DNA of 64,000 nt from G039954875 sp039954875 (GCA_039954875.1 CP157202.1:1-64000); one strand, 5' to 3'. Shown: positions 41,780 through 52,526, counted from the stretch's first letter. The notes: a model not told the origin generated them from the letters alone. Numbers and translations are program-made.

Positions 41780-43015
41780 ATGCAGATGCTTACACTTCGC
41801 AAGGAAGACCAGTCGCTCAATGGTTCGGTACGTATCACGGGTTCTAAAAGCGAGTCTAATCGGCTGCTGATCCTACAGGCTCTTTATTCTGGACAAATTC
41901 TGATTGAAAATCTTTCTGATGCTGCTGATACAGAGGTCTTGCAAAGGGTGCTTAGCGTATCTAACGGTTTGGTTAATGTACACCATGCAGGTACGGCTAT
42001 GCGTTTCCTAACCGCTTATTTTGCTTCTGAAACTGGACGGAACATCGTCTTGACCGGTTCGGAACGGATGAAGCAACGTCCTATCGCTATTTTGGTCGAT
42101 GCATTGAGAGAGTTGGGAGCCAAGATTGATTATTTGGAAGGCAAGGGTTGTCCTCCGCTCAAGATTCGGGGGAGAAGACTTAAAGGTGGCTGTATAGAGA
42201 TGAATGCGCAGGTTAGTAGCCAATACATCAGCGCATTGATGTTGATAACTTCTAACTTTGAAAACGACTTGGAAATTGTCCTCTCAGGAAAACTAATTTC
42301 GTTGCCTTATCTCCGGATGACTTTTGATCTATTGCAAAAATCTGGTGTGGAATGCTCGTGGCAAGATCGTTATATCCGTATCAGGCCAGGTCGGCTGGTG
42401 GGTGAGAAAAGTTTTTCGGTCGAATCTGATTGGAGTTCGGCTTCTTATTATTATGCATTTACCGCCTTAGCCCGGGATTGTCAACTCAATTTGAGTGTTT
42501 ATAAGGAAGATAGTTTACAGGGAGACCGTGCAATATCAACCATTTATCGGGAAAACTTTGGTGTCGATACGGTTTTTGAAGGAGGACGGATCCATTTGAA
42601 TAAAAATCCGTGCTATGCATTGCCAGATCGTATAGAATTGGATCTTAATGCCACGCCTGACATCGCTCAGACTATCGCAGTGACTTGTGTTGGTTTACAG
42701 ATTAAATGCCTTCTGACTGGTCTTGAAACACTCAAGATCAAGGAGACCGACCGCTTGCAAGCCTTGCAAAATGAATTGACTAAGATCGGTGCTGAGGTGC
42801 GTGTCACGACTGATGCGCTAGAGCTCACTGGTTTTAGTCCAAGACAGTTGGATTTTTGTATTGATACTTATCAAGACCATCGTATGGCTATGGCTTTTGC
42901 GCCTTTGGGTTTGTGCTATCCTATCCGGATATACCAACCCGAAGTCGTAGAGAAATCCTATCCGACTTTTTGGACTGACTTGCAAGGCTTAGGTTTTTCT
43001 ATTGATCGAAAATAG
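41780..43015 (+). CDS. aroA: 3-phosphoshikimate 1-carboxyvinyltransferase (EPSP synthase)
   Basis: It joins PEP to shikimate-3-phosphate. The 411-residue protein keeps the key blocks: GSKSESNRLLILQAL (substrate lysine and arginine), HAGTAMRFLTAYFA (NAGTAxR-type PEP loop), MKQRPIAILVDAL, SSQYISALML, SDWSSASYYYA, LNATPDIAQT, LKIKETDRLQAL with the catalytic Asp/Glu, and YQDHRMAMAFAPLGL. It is somewhat short compared with about 425 in many bacteria. Full ORF in a neighbourhood of relics, so it is under selection; the product could feed folate, menaquinone or aromatic amino acids. It converges on the NlpC/P60 gene with a 17-base overlap. Confidence 0.93.
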   Translation: MQMLTLRKEDQSLNGSVRITGSKSESNRLLILQALYSGQILIENLSDAADTEVLQRVLSVSNGLVNVHHAGTAMRFLTAYFASETGRNIVLTGSERMKQRPIAILVDALRELGAKIDYLEGKGCPPLKIRGRRLKGGCIEMNAQVSSQYISALMLITSNFENDLEIVLSGKLISLPYLRMTFDLLQKSGVECSWQDRYIRIRPGRLVGEKSFSVESDWSSASYYYAFTALARDCQLNLSVYKEDSLQGDRAISTIYRENFGVDTVFEGGRIHLNKNPCYALPDRIELDLNATPDIAQTIAVTCVGLQIKCLLTGLETLKIKETDRLQALQNELTKIGAEVRVTTDALELTGFSPRQLDFCIDTYQDHRMAMAFAPLGLCYPIRIYQPEVVEKSYPTFWTDLQGLGFSIDRK

Positions 43016-43676
43016 TATCTTCTTGAGAAGAAAGATTGAACTCTTGGAGAGGGTAGTCGTATTGTATCAGTCCAATGAGTTTTTCTAAAAGGATCCGTCG
43101 CGCAGTTACGAATCTTCGTTTCCAGTAGGTTTCTTTCAGCCTAGAGATGGTCACGCCGCTGGATGAAGAGGCGTGAATGAAAGCCATATCGTCATCCTCT
43201 ACATTGAGAACAATCCCGACATGGTTGATCTTCTTTCTTGAGCGTCCTGTAGCAAAAAATAAGAGATCACCCTTTTGTACTCGATCTTTTGGTATGAAAG
43301 TGCCTTCTTGAGCTTGTTCAGATGAGATACGAGGTAAGGTGATAGCATAGGGTTCAAATACATTGATGATAAGGGCTGAACAGTCGATACCAGTTCTCGA
43401 GTTCCCTCCATATTTGTAGGGTGTACCGAGGTAACTTTTGACTTCTTCGATGATGTAATCTGCTGGTGTCGATGAGGATGTGTTTATTGGTGTTTTGTGA
43501 AAACGCTTGAGATGACGTTGGGCTTTTAGTTTTTTGAAGGAGACTGATATATTGTGTTTTTTCCTGAGTGTGAAGTTGGTACTTACTGCTCTAATATTCG
43601 TGCCACATGAGGTGCAAAAGTAGCAGAAGAAGATAAATATTGGGGTTTTGAAACTTTGATTGGCAAGGATTTGCAT
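42999..43676 (-). CDS. NlpC/P60 cell-wall peptidase, lipoprotein
   Basis: An endopeptidase that would cut peptidoglycan stem peptides from the periplasmic side. The papain-like domain is complete: YLGTPYKYGGNSRTGIDCSAL (nucleophile Cys), LPRISSEQAQEG, GDLLFFATG, NHVGIVL (catalytic His) and FIHASSSSGV. I start at 43676 (MQILANQSF): this gives a lipoprotein signal peptide with a cysteine after CTS (YFCTSC). An upstream ATG at 43730 lies before the likely transcription start given by the TACTTTTG box at 43728-43735. Length from 43676 is 225 residues. Confidence 0.9.
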   Translation of the reverse strand: MQILANQSFKTPIFIFFCYFCTSCGTNIRAVSTNFTLRKKHNISVSFKKLKAQRHLKRFHKTPINTSSSTPADYIIEEVKSYLGTPYKYGGNSRTGIDCSALIINVFEPYAITLPRISSEQAQEGTFIPKDRVQKGDLLFFATGRSRKKINHVGIVLNVEDDDMAFIHASSSSGVTISRLKETYWKRRFVTARRILLEKLIGLIQYDYPLQEFNLSSQEDTIFDQ

Positions 43677-43727
43677 GTACTTTGGTCTTCGATCTTTTTT
43701 AGGCAATCTTTTTGGCGAAGATCTTTC

Positions 43728-43735
43728 CAAAAGTA
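43728..43735 (-). promoter_or_regulatory. Promoter -7 element of the NlpC/P60 gene
   Basis: TACTTTTG on the minus strand fits TAnnTTTG, 52 bases before the preferred ATG, and excludes the upstream ATG at 43730. Confidence 0.45.
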
Positions 43736-43767
43736 GATAAAATACTTGTATGGAAGATAAAAAATAT

Positions 43768-43775
43768 TAAATTTG
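43768..43775 (+). promoter_or_regulatory. Promoter -7 element of the tRNA-Glu / rpsT unit
   Basis: TAAATTTG fits TAnnTTTG, 10 bases before the tRNA 5' end, an ideal distance for a tRNA transcript. Confidence 0.55.
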
Positions 43776-43785
43776 CACGCGTTTT

Positions 43786-43857
43786 GGCCCATTCGTCTAT
43801 TGGTTAGGACATCAGATTTTCATTCTGAAAAGAGGGGTTCGATTCCCCTATGGGCTA
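43786..43857 (+). tRNA. tRNA-Glu (TTC), copy 1
   Basis: Cloverleaf: acceptor GGCCCAT with ATGGGCT (first pair G-U), anticodon stem TCAGA/TCTGA around TTTTCAT, T-stem GGGGT/CCCCT. Anticodon TTC. Followed after 30 bases by rpsT. Confidence 0.95.
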
Positions 43858-43887
43858 CGAACGATTTAAAGGTCTTATTTAAAAATT

Positions 43888-44157
43888 ATGGCAAATCATC
43901 AATCGGCTTTGAAGCGGATCCGTCAGAATGAAGTCGCGCGTTTGCGCAACAAATATGATCACAAATCTGTACGTACAGCAGTTAGAAAATTGAAAGGGGA
44001 TGCTGATAAGGATTCAGCTGCTTCGCAGTATCCTAAGGTGGTTTCTATGCTTGACAAGTTGGTTAAGAAGCATATCATACACCGAAATAAATCAGCTAGG
44101 CTCAAGAGCCAGTTGGCCAAAATGGCCCATCAGTTGGCTAAGATCACTGGTGAGTGA
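43888..44157 (+). CDS. rpsT: 30S ribosomal protein S20
   Basis: An 89-residue, very basic helical protein that binds 16S rRNA. It begins MANHQSALKRIRQNEVAR and has the helix-rich KSVRTAVRKLKG and HIIHRNKSARLKSQLAK segments of S20. Size is normal. It lies between two tRNA-Glu genes, 30 bases after one and 10 before the other, so all three are probably co-transcribed and the mRNA would be released by tRNA processing enzymes. Intact; no Shine-Dalgarno. Confidence 0.95.
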   Translation: MANHQSALKRIRQNEVARLRNKYDHKSVRTAVRKLKGDADKDSAASQYPKVVSMLDKLVKKHIIHRNKSARLKSQLAKMAHQLAKITGE

Positions 44158-44167
44158 TTATGGAATT

Positions 44168-44239
44168 GGCCCATTCGTCTATCGGTTAGGACATCAGATT
44201 TTCATTCTGAAAAGAGGGGTTCGATTCCCCTATGGGCTA
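44168..44239 (+). tRNA. tRNA-Glu (TTC), copy 2
   Basis: It is identical to copy 1 except for one D-loop base (ATCGGTT against ATTGGTT). Anticodon TTC. A near-perfect duplicate 10 bases after rpsT. Confidence 0.95.
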
Positions 44240-44348
44240 CTGAAGAGGGGCTAGATGTCCTTGTAGGTTTATTTTTTTGTTTTTGAGCTTACTTTCCCTA
44301 ATTTTTTTTAGTACGTGTTATCCTGATTTTTATAATATATAGAAGCAT

Positions 44349-44774
44349 ATGTATGATTTATTGAAGGTTCATCATTATTTAGCCTTTTTGACTTTAATTT
44401 TATTGGTTACCATATTGATCTATGCTGTTTACGTAAGGTTGAGCGGATCAAGTTCTTTACAACTGGGCAAGGGTTTGAGTACCGTGACGATATCGAGTTT
44501 GCATACCCAGGCGTTGTTGGGCTTTGTAATGATGGACACCTATGTTTCTAGTCTTTACGAGAGTGGTGTTTTGCTGAGCGGTATTATGAAGGACGCAGAG
44601 TTGCGTTATAGGGTTCTTGAGCATCCTTTTATGATGGCCTTGGCGGTGACTTTAGCCACGCTGGCCCATGTAAAATTAAAAAAGGAAGTTTTTAGCCCCA
44701 AGGTCATAACTTTGTTTGTTTTGGCCTTAATCGCTTTGTTAAGCCGTCTTCCTTTTGATATGTTGTTTAGTTGA
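44349..44774 (+). CDS. Small four-helix membrane protein (cytochrome b-like family)
   Basis: A 141-residue inner-membrane protein with four hydrophobic helices. The features YDLLKVHHYLAFLTLILL, a conserved His in the second helix (SSLHTQALLGF), MKDAELRYRVLEHPFMM and LATLAHVKLKK resemble a Bacteroidota family usually described as cytochrome b-like. The histidines could hold haem but that is not shown. It is complete and stands alone after the rpsT-tRNA unit. Confidence 0.65.
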   Translation: MYDLLKVHHYLAFLTLILLVTILIYAVYVRLSGSSSLQLGKGLSTVTISSLHTQALLGFVMMDTYVSSLYESGVLLSGIMKDAELRYRVLEHPFMMALAVTLATLAHVKLKKEVFSPKVITLFVLALIALLSRLPFDMLFS

Positions 44775-44789
44775 TCGGTCTTTCAAAAC

Positions 44790-46830
44790 CGGATCTATAG
44801 TCCACCAGTTAGGAGATGTTTATGACAGCGCGTCGATCTTTGGCGATAGTGTAATCCAAATTTTTATTGGTGCTTAAGGTGAGGTTAGCTTGCCAAGTTC
44901 ATAGGGCTGAGATCATATATTTGGAGGATAATTCTAGGCCTAGTCAATAGCTATTTTCAGAGTTTTTTCTGAGCGATGTTCCGTTGAAGTCGATCTAACC
45001 AGTTGACACCAAACTGATCTCTGTAAAACATATAGTAGGCATTGATGTTTCAGAGTCATCCGGGGTTTTTTGTACTCGTAGTTGGGTTCGAAGTAGTGCA
45101 AGCGTGCGATCTTAGGTTTTTCTGAATTTGTAATAGTTATTTTGCTTGGGCTCGCGGTGTGCCAAGGCGTAAGAAGCATAGATCTTGTTTTTTTAGTTGA
45201 GATAGGTAAAGTCTGTTTTGGGATTGAGAAAATTTCTATTTTCTGTGATTTAGATTGATCCACGTCTCAAATGAGGGATGAATTTGCCATTGATATTAAA
45301 GGCTTTGTAACGAATGTGTCGGTATTGAATGGCTACAAAGCTATACCACTTTTCTGTGAAGGTATTAGTAAGTTTGGTATAAGCTGAGAGCTCATCTTTT
45401 TATCCTTTGGAATTGTAATGCTTTTGATGGTTTTCCGAATTTGAGGCATAATGTACTCAGATTACCTTTCTGAAATAGTATCCGCTGTATAGGTTATAAG
45501 AGATGCCAAAGCGTAAATCCTATGGGCCTGTTTTGTGTTGAAAGTTTTTGTTGATCCTATAGAAATCATTATCTATCCAGAGTTGGCAGATCAAATATGT
45601 TTTCTCTATTTTTTGCTGACTAAATATTATAGGTGACAAGCGGTAGGTTTTTAATTTTTTATCTTGTTTGTGTTCTTTGTAATAACCTCGTCCGTAAGTG
45701 TAGTGTGGTATTCATCTGCCACCTAGAGTTGAATTGGTGTGAGAACAGCAACTGATAATGGTTTTGTTTGTAATTGTTGATCTGGTTGGGATAAAATCCT
45801 TTGAACCGGATATTTTCGTCGTAAAGTGCTCCAGTGAAGTTGAACTGTCAGTTTCGTTCGAGGGTTTCTTTTTCGATACCATTTTCTGCACTTCGTAATT
45901 TTCTGATTCACCGAGCAGGGTGACTAGCTTCAGATGGGTGTTTTTCATACTAAGTTCTTGATAGGACTATGGAGGATATCTTAGACCAAGCGTTACCGAT
46001 ATGGTTAATCGGTACGGATGTGGGAAATTCCACCTTGTAAATTGAATTGATTGTTTTTAATCATCTTGAGCCGAGTTTCCATACGTGTCGTTAGGTGTTG
46101 AATGAGCCTGGAGAGGTTGTAGGCTTCGACGTAAGGTTTGACGTTTTCTGTATCGGTCAGGAAGTTGATGCTTGTTCCGAAGACGTCCGATCCGTTGGTC
46201 TAGCTACCCACACCACGTTAGATCTGCACGTTTTGCACTGAGGAGAGGAGAAGTTGGGCGCATATTGTCCCAAAATACACCGTTAGATTCTCTGTCGTTG
46301 AGTGGAACTCCGTTGATGGTGACCTTGGACTTGATTTGTTGTCACTGCCTTTGATACGGATCTGATTGAAGCCGATCCTATTGTGCCTGTATCAGAAACA
46401 GTGTTGACCGATAGAGTTTGATCGAGGAGGTAGACGAGATTTTTTCTGATGTTGAATTTTTGGAATTTTTTTGGCAGATTGGTTTTGTCGCCTACGCGTA
46501 CGTCTGTGACCACGACTTCGTCGAGAAGATGGTCGATTGTAAGCTTGAATTGAAACACGATCTTTTGGTCTATTTGGATGTGTTGGGTTTTCTCTTGGGC
46601 TGAGGAAACTGACTGAAATCAAATTCAGGTCAGCCTCTGTCAGATTGAGGGTGGATTTTTCTTAGTTATATGTCCGGGGGATATGCCGGCTATCGATGAG
46701 TACTGAGGCTGAGGGTAGGGTTTTGCCTGTTTGGGTTTGTATAATTACCCTGTCCAGTCGTTTGTTTTTGTGTTTGGATGTACATTGACCGTCAGCTGAA
46801 GTAGGATTATACAAAAGGTCATTCTATTCA
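44790..46830 (-). pseudogene. TonB-dependent outer-membrane receptor relic (second)
   Basis: From MNRMTF near 46830 the minus strand has LDEVVVTDVRVGDKTNLPKKF, then the plug: FNIRKNLVYLLDQTLSVNTV, IRIKGSDN, SSVQNVQIQRGVG and GSDVFGTSINFLTDTENVKP (plug-barrel transition). Barrel pieces follow (LKLVTLLGESE, FNLQGGISHIRTD, LHYFEPNYEYKKPRMTL). Order and motifs fit a ferric/nickel-type TonB receptor. Very many stops. It is a second lost outer-membrane transporter besides the siderophore one. Confidence 0.78.
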
Positions 46831-46899
46831 TGTTTAAAAACTTTTCAACATGAATAGAAGAAGGGGATATTATTTATCATTGATTACTACTGATTTTTA

Positions 46900-47680
46900 T
46901 CACTTTCCCTTGGTGATATTGCCCATTCAGGTTCTATAGGTTTTGATTTCAGCCTGTTGTTTTAGGGCACCCTTTGGGTGTATGACGCAATGATATAATT
47001 TTTTTTCGAAAAGATTTAAAAATTGAAAGTCAAGATGGCTTTCCATGTCCTTCCGAAGCCAAAGTATACACGGTTTCTTGTATTGATCCTGCTCCAGATT
47101 TTTTGTATATCTGGGCTTACCTGGATGTTGGTATTGGATTCGGCGATGTGTCGTTGATCAAACACATTGTTGATATTGAATCGTAATAGGATTCTTTTTT
47201 ACTCTGTTTGAGGAAAATATGATGGCTAAGGCTTGTGTCAAAGAGGTTTTAGTTAGTTGGTTATAGGGGGGGGATCCTTTTTTAGCGAATTCGTTAGGAT
47301 TGACACTGCTGTACAACCGATCTAAATAGTATCCTGTTCCATTGATTTTTAGGCGTATCTAGCAAGGCCAGCGCGGTCCCTGAGCAGGAGGTGTGTAGGA
47401 TATTCAAGATGGGCATTGGTATGGTCATGGCCATTGCTCCAGAAGATCATGTTCCCGTTTTGGCACAACTCGACATACTTTAGGTGAGACAGCCTTTGTC
47501 ATTGGAGTTGTTGAAAATAGTAGAATAAAAGATCCTTTTGAAATAAAAGAGAAAAGGATCATAGTCTTCATTATCATCTTCTCAGCACGACTTTTTGAAG
47601 GATTTTGTATATTCATCACGTTTAATTCAGTATCCAAAGCGGGGAAGATGAATTTTCATCTTTGAAGTTTTATTGATACT
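46900..47680 (-). pseudogene. Unidentified exported-protein relic
   Basis: Just upstream of the TonB relic and on the same strand. It starts near 47571 with MKTMILFSFISKGSFILLF (a signal-like segment), followed by pieces in changing frames (SPKVCRVVPK; PYNQLTKTSLTQALAIIFS; LEQDQYKKPCILWL). Perhaps the partner of the receptor. Not recognised. Confidence 0.35.
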
Positions 47681-47766
47681 GGATATCGTTTTTTCAATTT
47701 CTGGTGGGATGATCATCCTTGATTTAAATTTATCGAGAGCGGTATTGTTAAATTAAATACCGTTTT

Positions 47767-48406
47767 ATGTATATCCTTAAACATTTTGAAGAATGGGATA
47801 GGGACCGTTATGTTGGAAGTCGTCCGTGAGTTGCAATGCGGAACGCGCGTAAGCTTTGAAGATGACATACCTGTTGTGCTACAGATCTTCCTCTTGATAT
47901 GGTTTAAAAAACTGACAGTTTGTACCTATGGGGATATATGGTAAAGGCAAATGAGCAATGGAAAACTTTTTAAGGAGTAAGATGAAATGTTGGCTATATT
48001 TTTAACTCCTAATGCTTATATGTAGGCTTCATGGTATAATCATGTCAATTTATCTACCTCGAATTGTATCGCTATTCACTTTTACAGAAAGGTAGAGCTT
48101 GTCGAAGATCAAAAAAGGTTGATTTTGATTCTTATTTCAAGCTAAAAATAGAGGGAAAAATGCTCCGGACATCGTTATAAGATCAAATATTTACTTCATA
48201 ATTTTTTGAATACCGAAATGACAGGTTTGGTAGGTTTCACTATTACTGTTGATCGAGTTCTTACCAATTTTAAGCTTGGCCAAAGTAGGCAATCGATATG
48301 TTTTATAAATATTATAAGCGAGTTGAAGAAAATAGACCGTCATAAGGATGCCGATATAGTCCATCGGATGGAGGAAATCGTAGATATATTTTTCAAAAGA
48401 GATTAA
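47767..48406 (+). pseudogene. PaiB-like FMN-binding negative regulator relic
   Basis: MYILKHFEEWDRDRYVG (PaiB N-terminus), then LYLWGYMVKANEQWKTF, ASWYNH, IAIHFYRKVELVED and the C-terminal MTGLVGFTITVDRVLTNFKLGQS. The last piece (48206-48406) is intact. Six or so breaks. A lost regulator. Confidence 0.75.
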
Positions 48407-48473
48407 GCTCTAGAATTCGATGGTGATAAATCATGATCTTTGCGCCGTGAAACAATTCAAGATATCCTATACT

Positions 48474-49274
48474 ATGAGGAAATTTATTTGGGCCATAGGG
48501 CTTCTCATCAGTGGCTTGTCCTTTGGACAGATCAAAAGTTTTATTGCCAAAGAAGTTGGTGGAAAGATCTTATCCCAAGAAGGTTTGACGTTTAAGCGAC
48601 ATTCACCTGCTTCGACTTTTAAGATCGTTATCGCTCTGATGGGATATGATACAGGTATTTTGATTGATGAGTATCATCCCGAATGGCCCTATAAGGAAGC
48701 GTACCAAGCCCGACTCGATGTGTGGAAAAGGTTTTATAATCCGGTGGCTTGGATGAAAAACAATTGTGTGTGGTATTCCCAGCTCATTATGCAAAAACTA
48801 GGTATGGAGAAATTGAGAAGTTATATCAGTCACTTCGGTTATGGCAACCAAGACCTATCAGGTGATCCAGGCCAAAACAACGGTCTGACAAAATCTTGGC
48901 TTGATAATAGTTTAGAGATTTCTGTAGAAGAACAAGTGTTTTTTATTGAGCGCCTGCTTGATGGTAAATTGCTAGTCTCCAAAAGGGCTATTGAATATAT
49001 CCATAAATTGCTATACATTGGGGTATTACCCAAGGGTTGGAAACTTTTTGGTAAGAACGGTGTGGGCAATTTGCTTGATGAAAAAGGGGATAAAACAGCT
49101 GCTCTAGGTTGGTTTGTCGGTTGGATCCAAAAGGACGAAAAGCGTTTGGCTTTTGCCTATTATGTCGAGGGTGAAAGAGGAGTGTTCGTTGTAAATGCCC
49201 AGCATACCAGGGAGGGAGCCAAGATCCGCCTGGTGGAACTCATTCAACAAAGAAGTATACATGAGACAAAGTAA
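48474..49274 (+). CDS. Class D (OXA-type) beta-lactamase-like protein
   Basis: A 266-residue exported serine hydrolase. After a signal peptide (MRKFIWAIGLLISGLSFGQ) the active-site tetrad is SPASTFK (Ser 47 and Lys 50 from this start). The second motif lies in CVWYSQLIMQKLG (SxV replaced by YSQL), and the third is KNGVGN where KTG is usual; then WFVGWIQKD fits the beta-strand with the W. Length and order are those of the OXA family. KNG instead of KTG means altered substrate range or a penicillin-binding role; activity is not certain. It is intact between relics, which suggests selection or recent acquisition. I start at 48474 since the upstream ATG at 48420 adds residues without a signal-peptide role. 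Confidence 0.85.
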   Translation: MRKFIWAIGLLISGLSFGQIKSFIAKEVGGKILSQEGLTFKRHSPASTFKIVIALMGYDTGILIDEYHPEWPYKEAYQARLDVWKRFYNPVAWMKNNCVWYSQLIMQKLGMEKLRSYISHFGYGNQDLSGDPGQNNGLTKSWLDNSLEISVEEQVFFIERLLDGKLLVSKRAIEYIHKLLYIGVLPKGWKLFGKNGVGNLLDEKGDKTAALGWFVGWIQKDEKRLAFAYYVEGERGVFVVNAQHTREGAKIRLVELIQQRSIHETK

Positions 49275-49282
49275 TTGAGCAT

Positions 49283-49850
49283 ATGAAGGTGACCGTCTTG
49301 GTACAGGGCATAAGGAAGCAATCTACGACGGATTTTTCAGTCTATTGAATCGGGTGAATTGTCCGACTTGTGTGTGAGCCACGTGATTGTTGATAGAGAT
49401 TGTTATGTCTTTGAACAAGGTTTGGACCGGAATGTCCCCCACCTTTTGTATCGATAGTGGTCCCAACCTATCTGGTGAGATCGATGAGTTTATGATCGGT
49501 AAGACAGATTTGATTGTATTGGCCGGTTTGCTCTCGATACTCGGTGAGGATTTTTGTAGAAGATGGTACATAAGATTAATCAATATTCACTCTTAACTTT
49601 CACCTAAGTATGGTGGGAAAGGTAAGTATGGTATGTGCTTACATTGAGCGGTCTTGAAAAACCGAGAAAATATTTTAGGTGCTACTATACATCATGTGAT
49701 ATCGCGTCGATCGATGCTGGAGAGGTGATCCTTCAAAGATTTTATCTAATCAGTCCCGATGAAGGTCCCGTATCCTTGGCTAAGGAGGGTCTATGGTGTC
49801 TAGCATGAGATCTTGGTCGAGACGCTCCAAATATTGTCTATGAATTTTTT
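49283..49850 (+). pseudogene. purN: purN relic (GAR transformylase)
   Basis: Frames join to MKVTVLVQG, IFQSIESGELSDLCVSHVI, DLIVLAGLLSILGEDF with the INIHSSLSPKYGGKG substrate loop and AVLKNRENILGATIHHVI. These are PurN landmarks; the catalytic H and D regions are in different frames. It directly precedes purH. Confidence 0.82.
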
Positions 49851-49929
49851 TAATATCGGGAAATTATTAAATGAAAAAGAAATTCATCAGAATGTATCGT
49901 GAAAAAAAAATATTTAGATTGAGAAGATA

Positions 49930-51455
49930 ATGAAAAAAAGGGCTTTGATTAGTACATCCGATAAGGCAACTTTGATCGGATTTGCCCGTTTTTTGGAAGC
50001 CTAAGGTTATGGAATTATTTCCACGGGGGGTATATTTCGTTATTTAAAGGCCCAAGGCATTGCCCCAATAGAAGTGGTTGAGGTGACCCAATTTTCTGAG
50101 ATTCTTGATGGATGGGTCAAGACCCTGCATCCGGATATCCATGGTGGAATCTTTGCTAAGCGTAGCCAAGTCAAGCATATGCAGACACTTGAGGCCCATT
50201 GGAGATCAGTAAGATTGATTTGGTCGTGGTGAATTTATATCCCTTTTTTGAGCAGTACGATCAAGGTTTTACACTCGAGGCACAGCTTGAGTTCATCGAT
50301 ATTGGTGGGTCAACACTATTGCGTGCTGCGGCTAAAAATTTTCCAGATGTAACTGTAATCACTGATACATCTGATTATGAAATATTTAAAGAGGAAATCA
50401 TCCGTCAAGGAGAGATCTCCTTGGCATTGAGGAGAAAATGGGCCGGAAAGGCATTCAATCTCACAGCAGCTTATGATTCAGCCATTTCTCAATGGCTTAT
50501 CACAGAACATTTTCCACCTTATTTTAATATCTCATATCAGAAACATATGGACCTACGTTATGGTGAAAATCCTCATCAAAAAGTTGCTTATTATATCAAT
50601 ACAATAGGAGGAGGCATCTTTCGGGATTTCGAGCAATTACATGGTAAAAAATTGTCATTCAATAATATACGCGATATGGATACGGCTTGGAAAATGGTGA
50701 GCGAGTTTTCCGAGCCGGTTTGTTGTGATGTGTGAAATATGCCACACCTTGTGGGGTGGCTATATAGGTCGAGATATAACCGACGCGTGGGAAAAAGCTT
50801 ATGCCTGTGATCCGATATCGGTTTTTGGAGGTGTCATCGCGCTGTCAATAGCACACTGACCAAAACAGCGGCAGAAGTTATGGATAAGTTTTTTTTTGGA
50901 GATTATCCTGGTCTCAGCTTATGAGTCGGAAGCCCTGGATATCTTGAGAAAGAAAAAAACCTTCGATTGATTCAGATTAAAGATCGTATGTGTGATGCCC
51001 TCGAGTATGTCAAAATCGATGGGGGACTCTTTTAGTACAGCAGTGTGATGATCAATTTTCTATGAATCATCAAGTAGTGACCGAAAAAGCAGCCTACGAT
51101 TGCACAATTACAATCGTTGATTTTTGCTCAGAAAGTGGTCAAATATGTCAAGTCGAATGCTATCGTTGTGGCTCAAGGAGTACAGGCTCTAGGTATTGCT
51201 GGAGGGTAGACCAATCGCATTTGGGCAGCACATCAGGCCATCAAATGTGCTTTAGAAAAATCTCCAAAGAATCTGGTGCTTGCTTCTGATGCTTTTTTTC
51301 CTTTCCGCGACGTGGTGGACAAAGTGGCTCAACATTGTATCGAGGCAATCATCCAGCCAGGAGGGGCGATGCGTGATGCTGAATCCATCCAGGCTTGTGA
51401 TTACCATGGCTATCCCATGGTCTTTACAGGAGGTATGCGACATTTTAAGCATTAA
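49930..51455 (+). pseudogene. purH: purH relic (AICAR transformylase / IMP cyclohydrolase)
   Basis: MKKRALISTSDKATLIGFAR then a stop at 50002, RYLKAQGIAPIEVVEVTQF, EILDGWVKTLHPDIHGGIFA, a shift near 50200, KIDLVVVNLYPF (50199 on) through QKHMDLRYGENPHQK and the C-terminal transformylase pieces SDAFFPFRDVV and a final TGGMRHFKH. The longest intact stretch is 178 residues. Loss of both purN and purH ends de novo purine synthesis. Confidence 0.9.
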
Positions 51456-52526
51456 GAAAATTCTTCACTTTTAGTTATTTTATATAGATGGGGATAAGAT
51501 GGAATTCCTTTAGAAGAGTCAGTGGTTTTGATTTGTTTTGTCGTCTTTGTTAATCTTTTTCGAGGAGTTGAGTTAAGAAGTCTTGTGTGTAAAGATTTTA
51601 ATATCTCCATATTGGTGTGATGATTTTATGAATACCGAAGTGTTTATGCCGATGATATACATCACACAATAACCATAGAGTGTCCTCATCATGGTCTATC
51701 CAATCATGGATTTGTGTTTGGTTTATCGGAGATTGATAAAGGCCTGGATGTTTTCTCTTAAGCTATGGCAAGTAATAAGGCGTTAAATTTATTCACGTAT
51801 ATGGCTTGAGTCAAAGACCATTCAATAATATGATGGTTAGTTTCCATTTGTTTGGTTTTAAAAGGATTGGATTAGGAATTACCTTTTTTATTTTCATCTT
51901 GTAGATAATTTTTTTTTACTTCACATATCAAACATAGATGGTCTTCCTCTACTACCAACTTGTGATGAATCTTTTCATATAAGCTTGAGTTTATTTTCTA
52001 GGCTCGTGAAGTGGGTAAATTTACTTCTTCAAAGATTTCAAAAGAACCGTGAAGGCTAGTGATATGAGCTATTGTATTTACGATATCTTTTTTTATACAT
52101 GGAGGGATATGTTCGAAATGGTTATTGATAGGGGGGGGGGCAAGATCAAAATGTTAAATTAAATACCTTTTAAAGGTAAATACACGTTTAACTTTATATA
52201 AATATAAATTATAAAAAAAAATAATTAGTAAATAAAAAGGGTAATATATTATAAATATTATATTATTAAGGGTTTATGTGTTTGATGTATTTAATATTTT
52301 TATGAATTATTTTAGTTAGTTCAAGTGTTCAAAAATCGCAGACCTAGTCTTTATTTTAATCGAAGGTATTATTTTTGATGATGGCCTAATATTAAACTAA
52401 TTAATATGGTTTTATTATGATATAATTTATTTATAGATCATGTTATATATAGATATGGTAGAGGTAATTTATTATTTACTTGTAGATAGTTTATGATGAT
52501 CCTGTGATGAAATTTCAATATTTTAG
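51456..52526. other. Gene-poor AT-rich spacer
   Basis: I see no convincing protein piece. It contains a run of ten G at 52131-52140 and a region of high AT just after it (52150-52450). Stops are dense in all frames. Confidence 0.5.
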
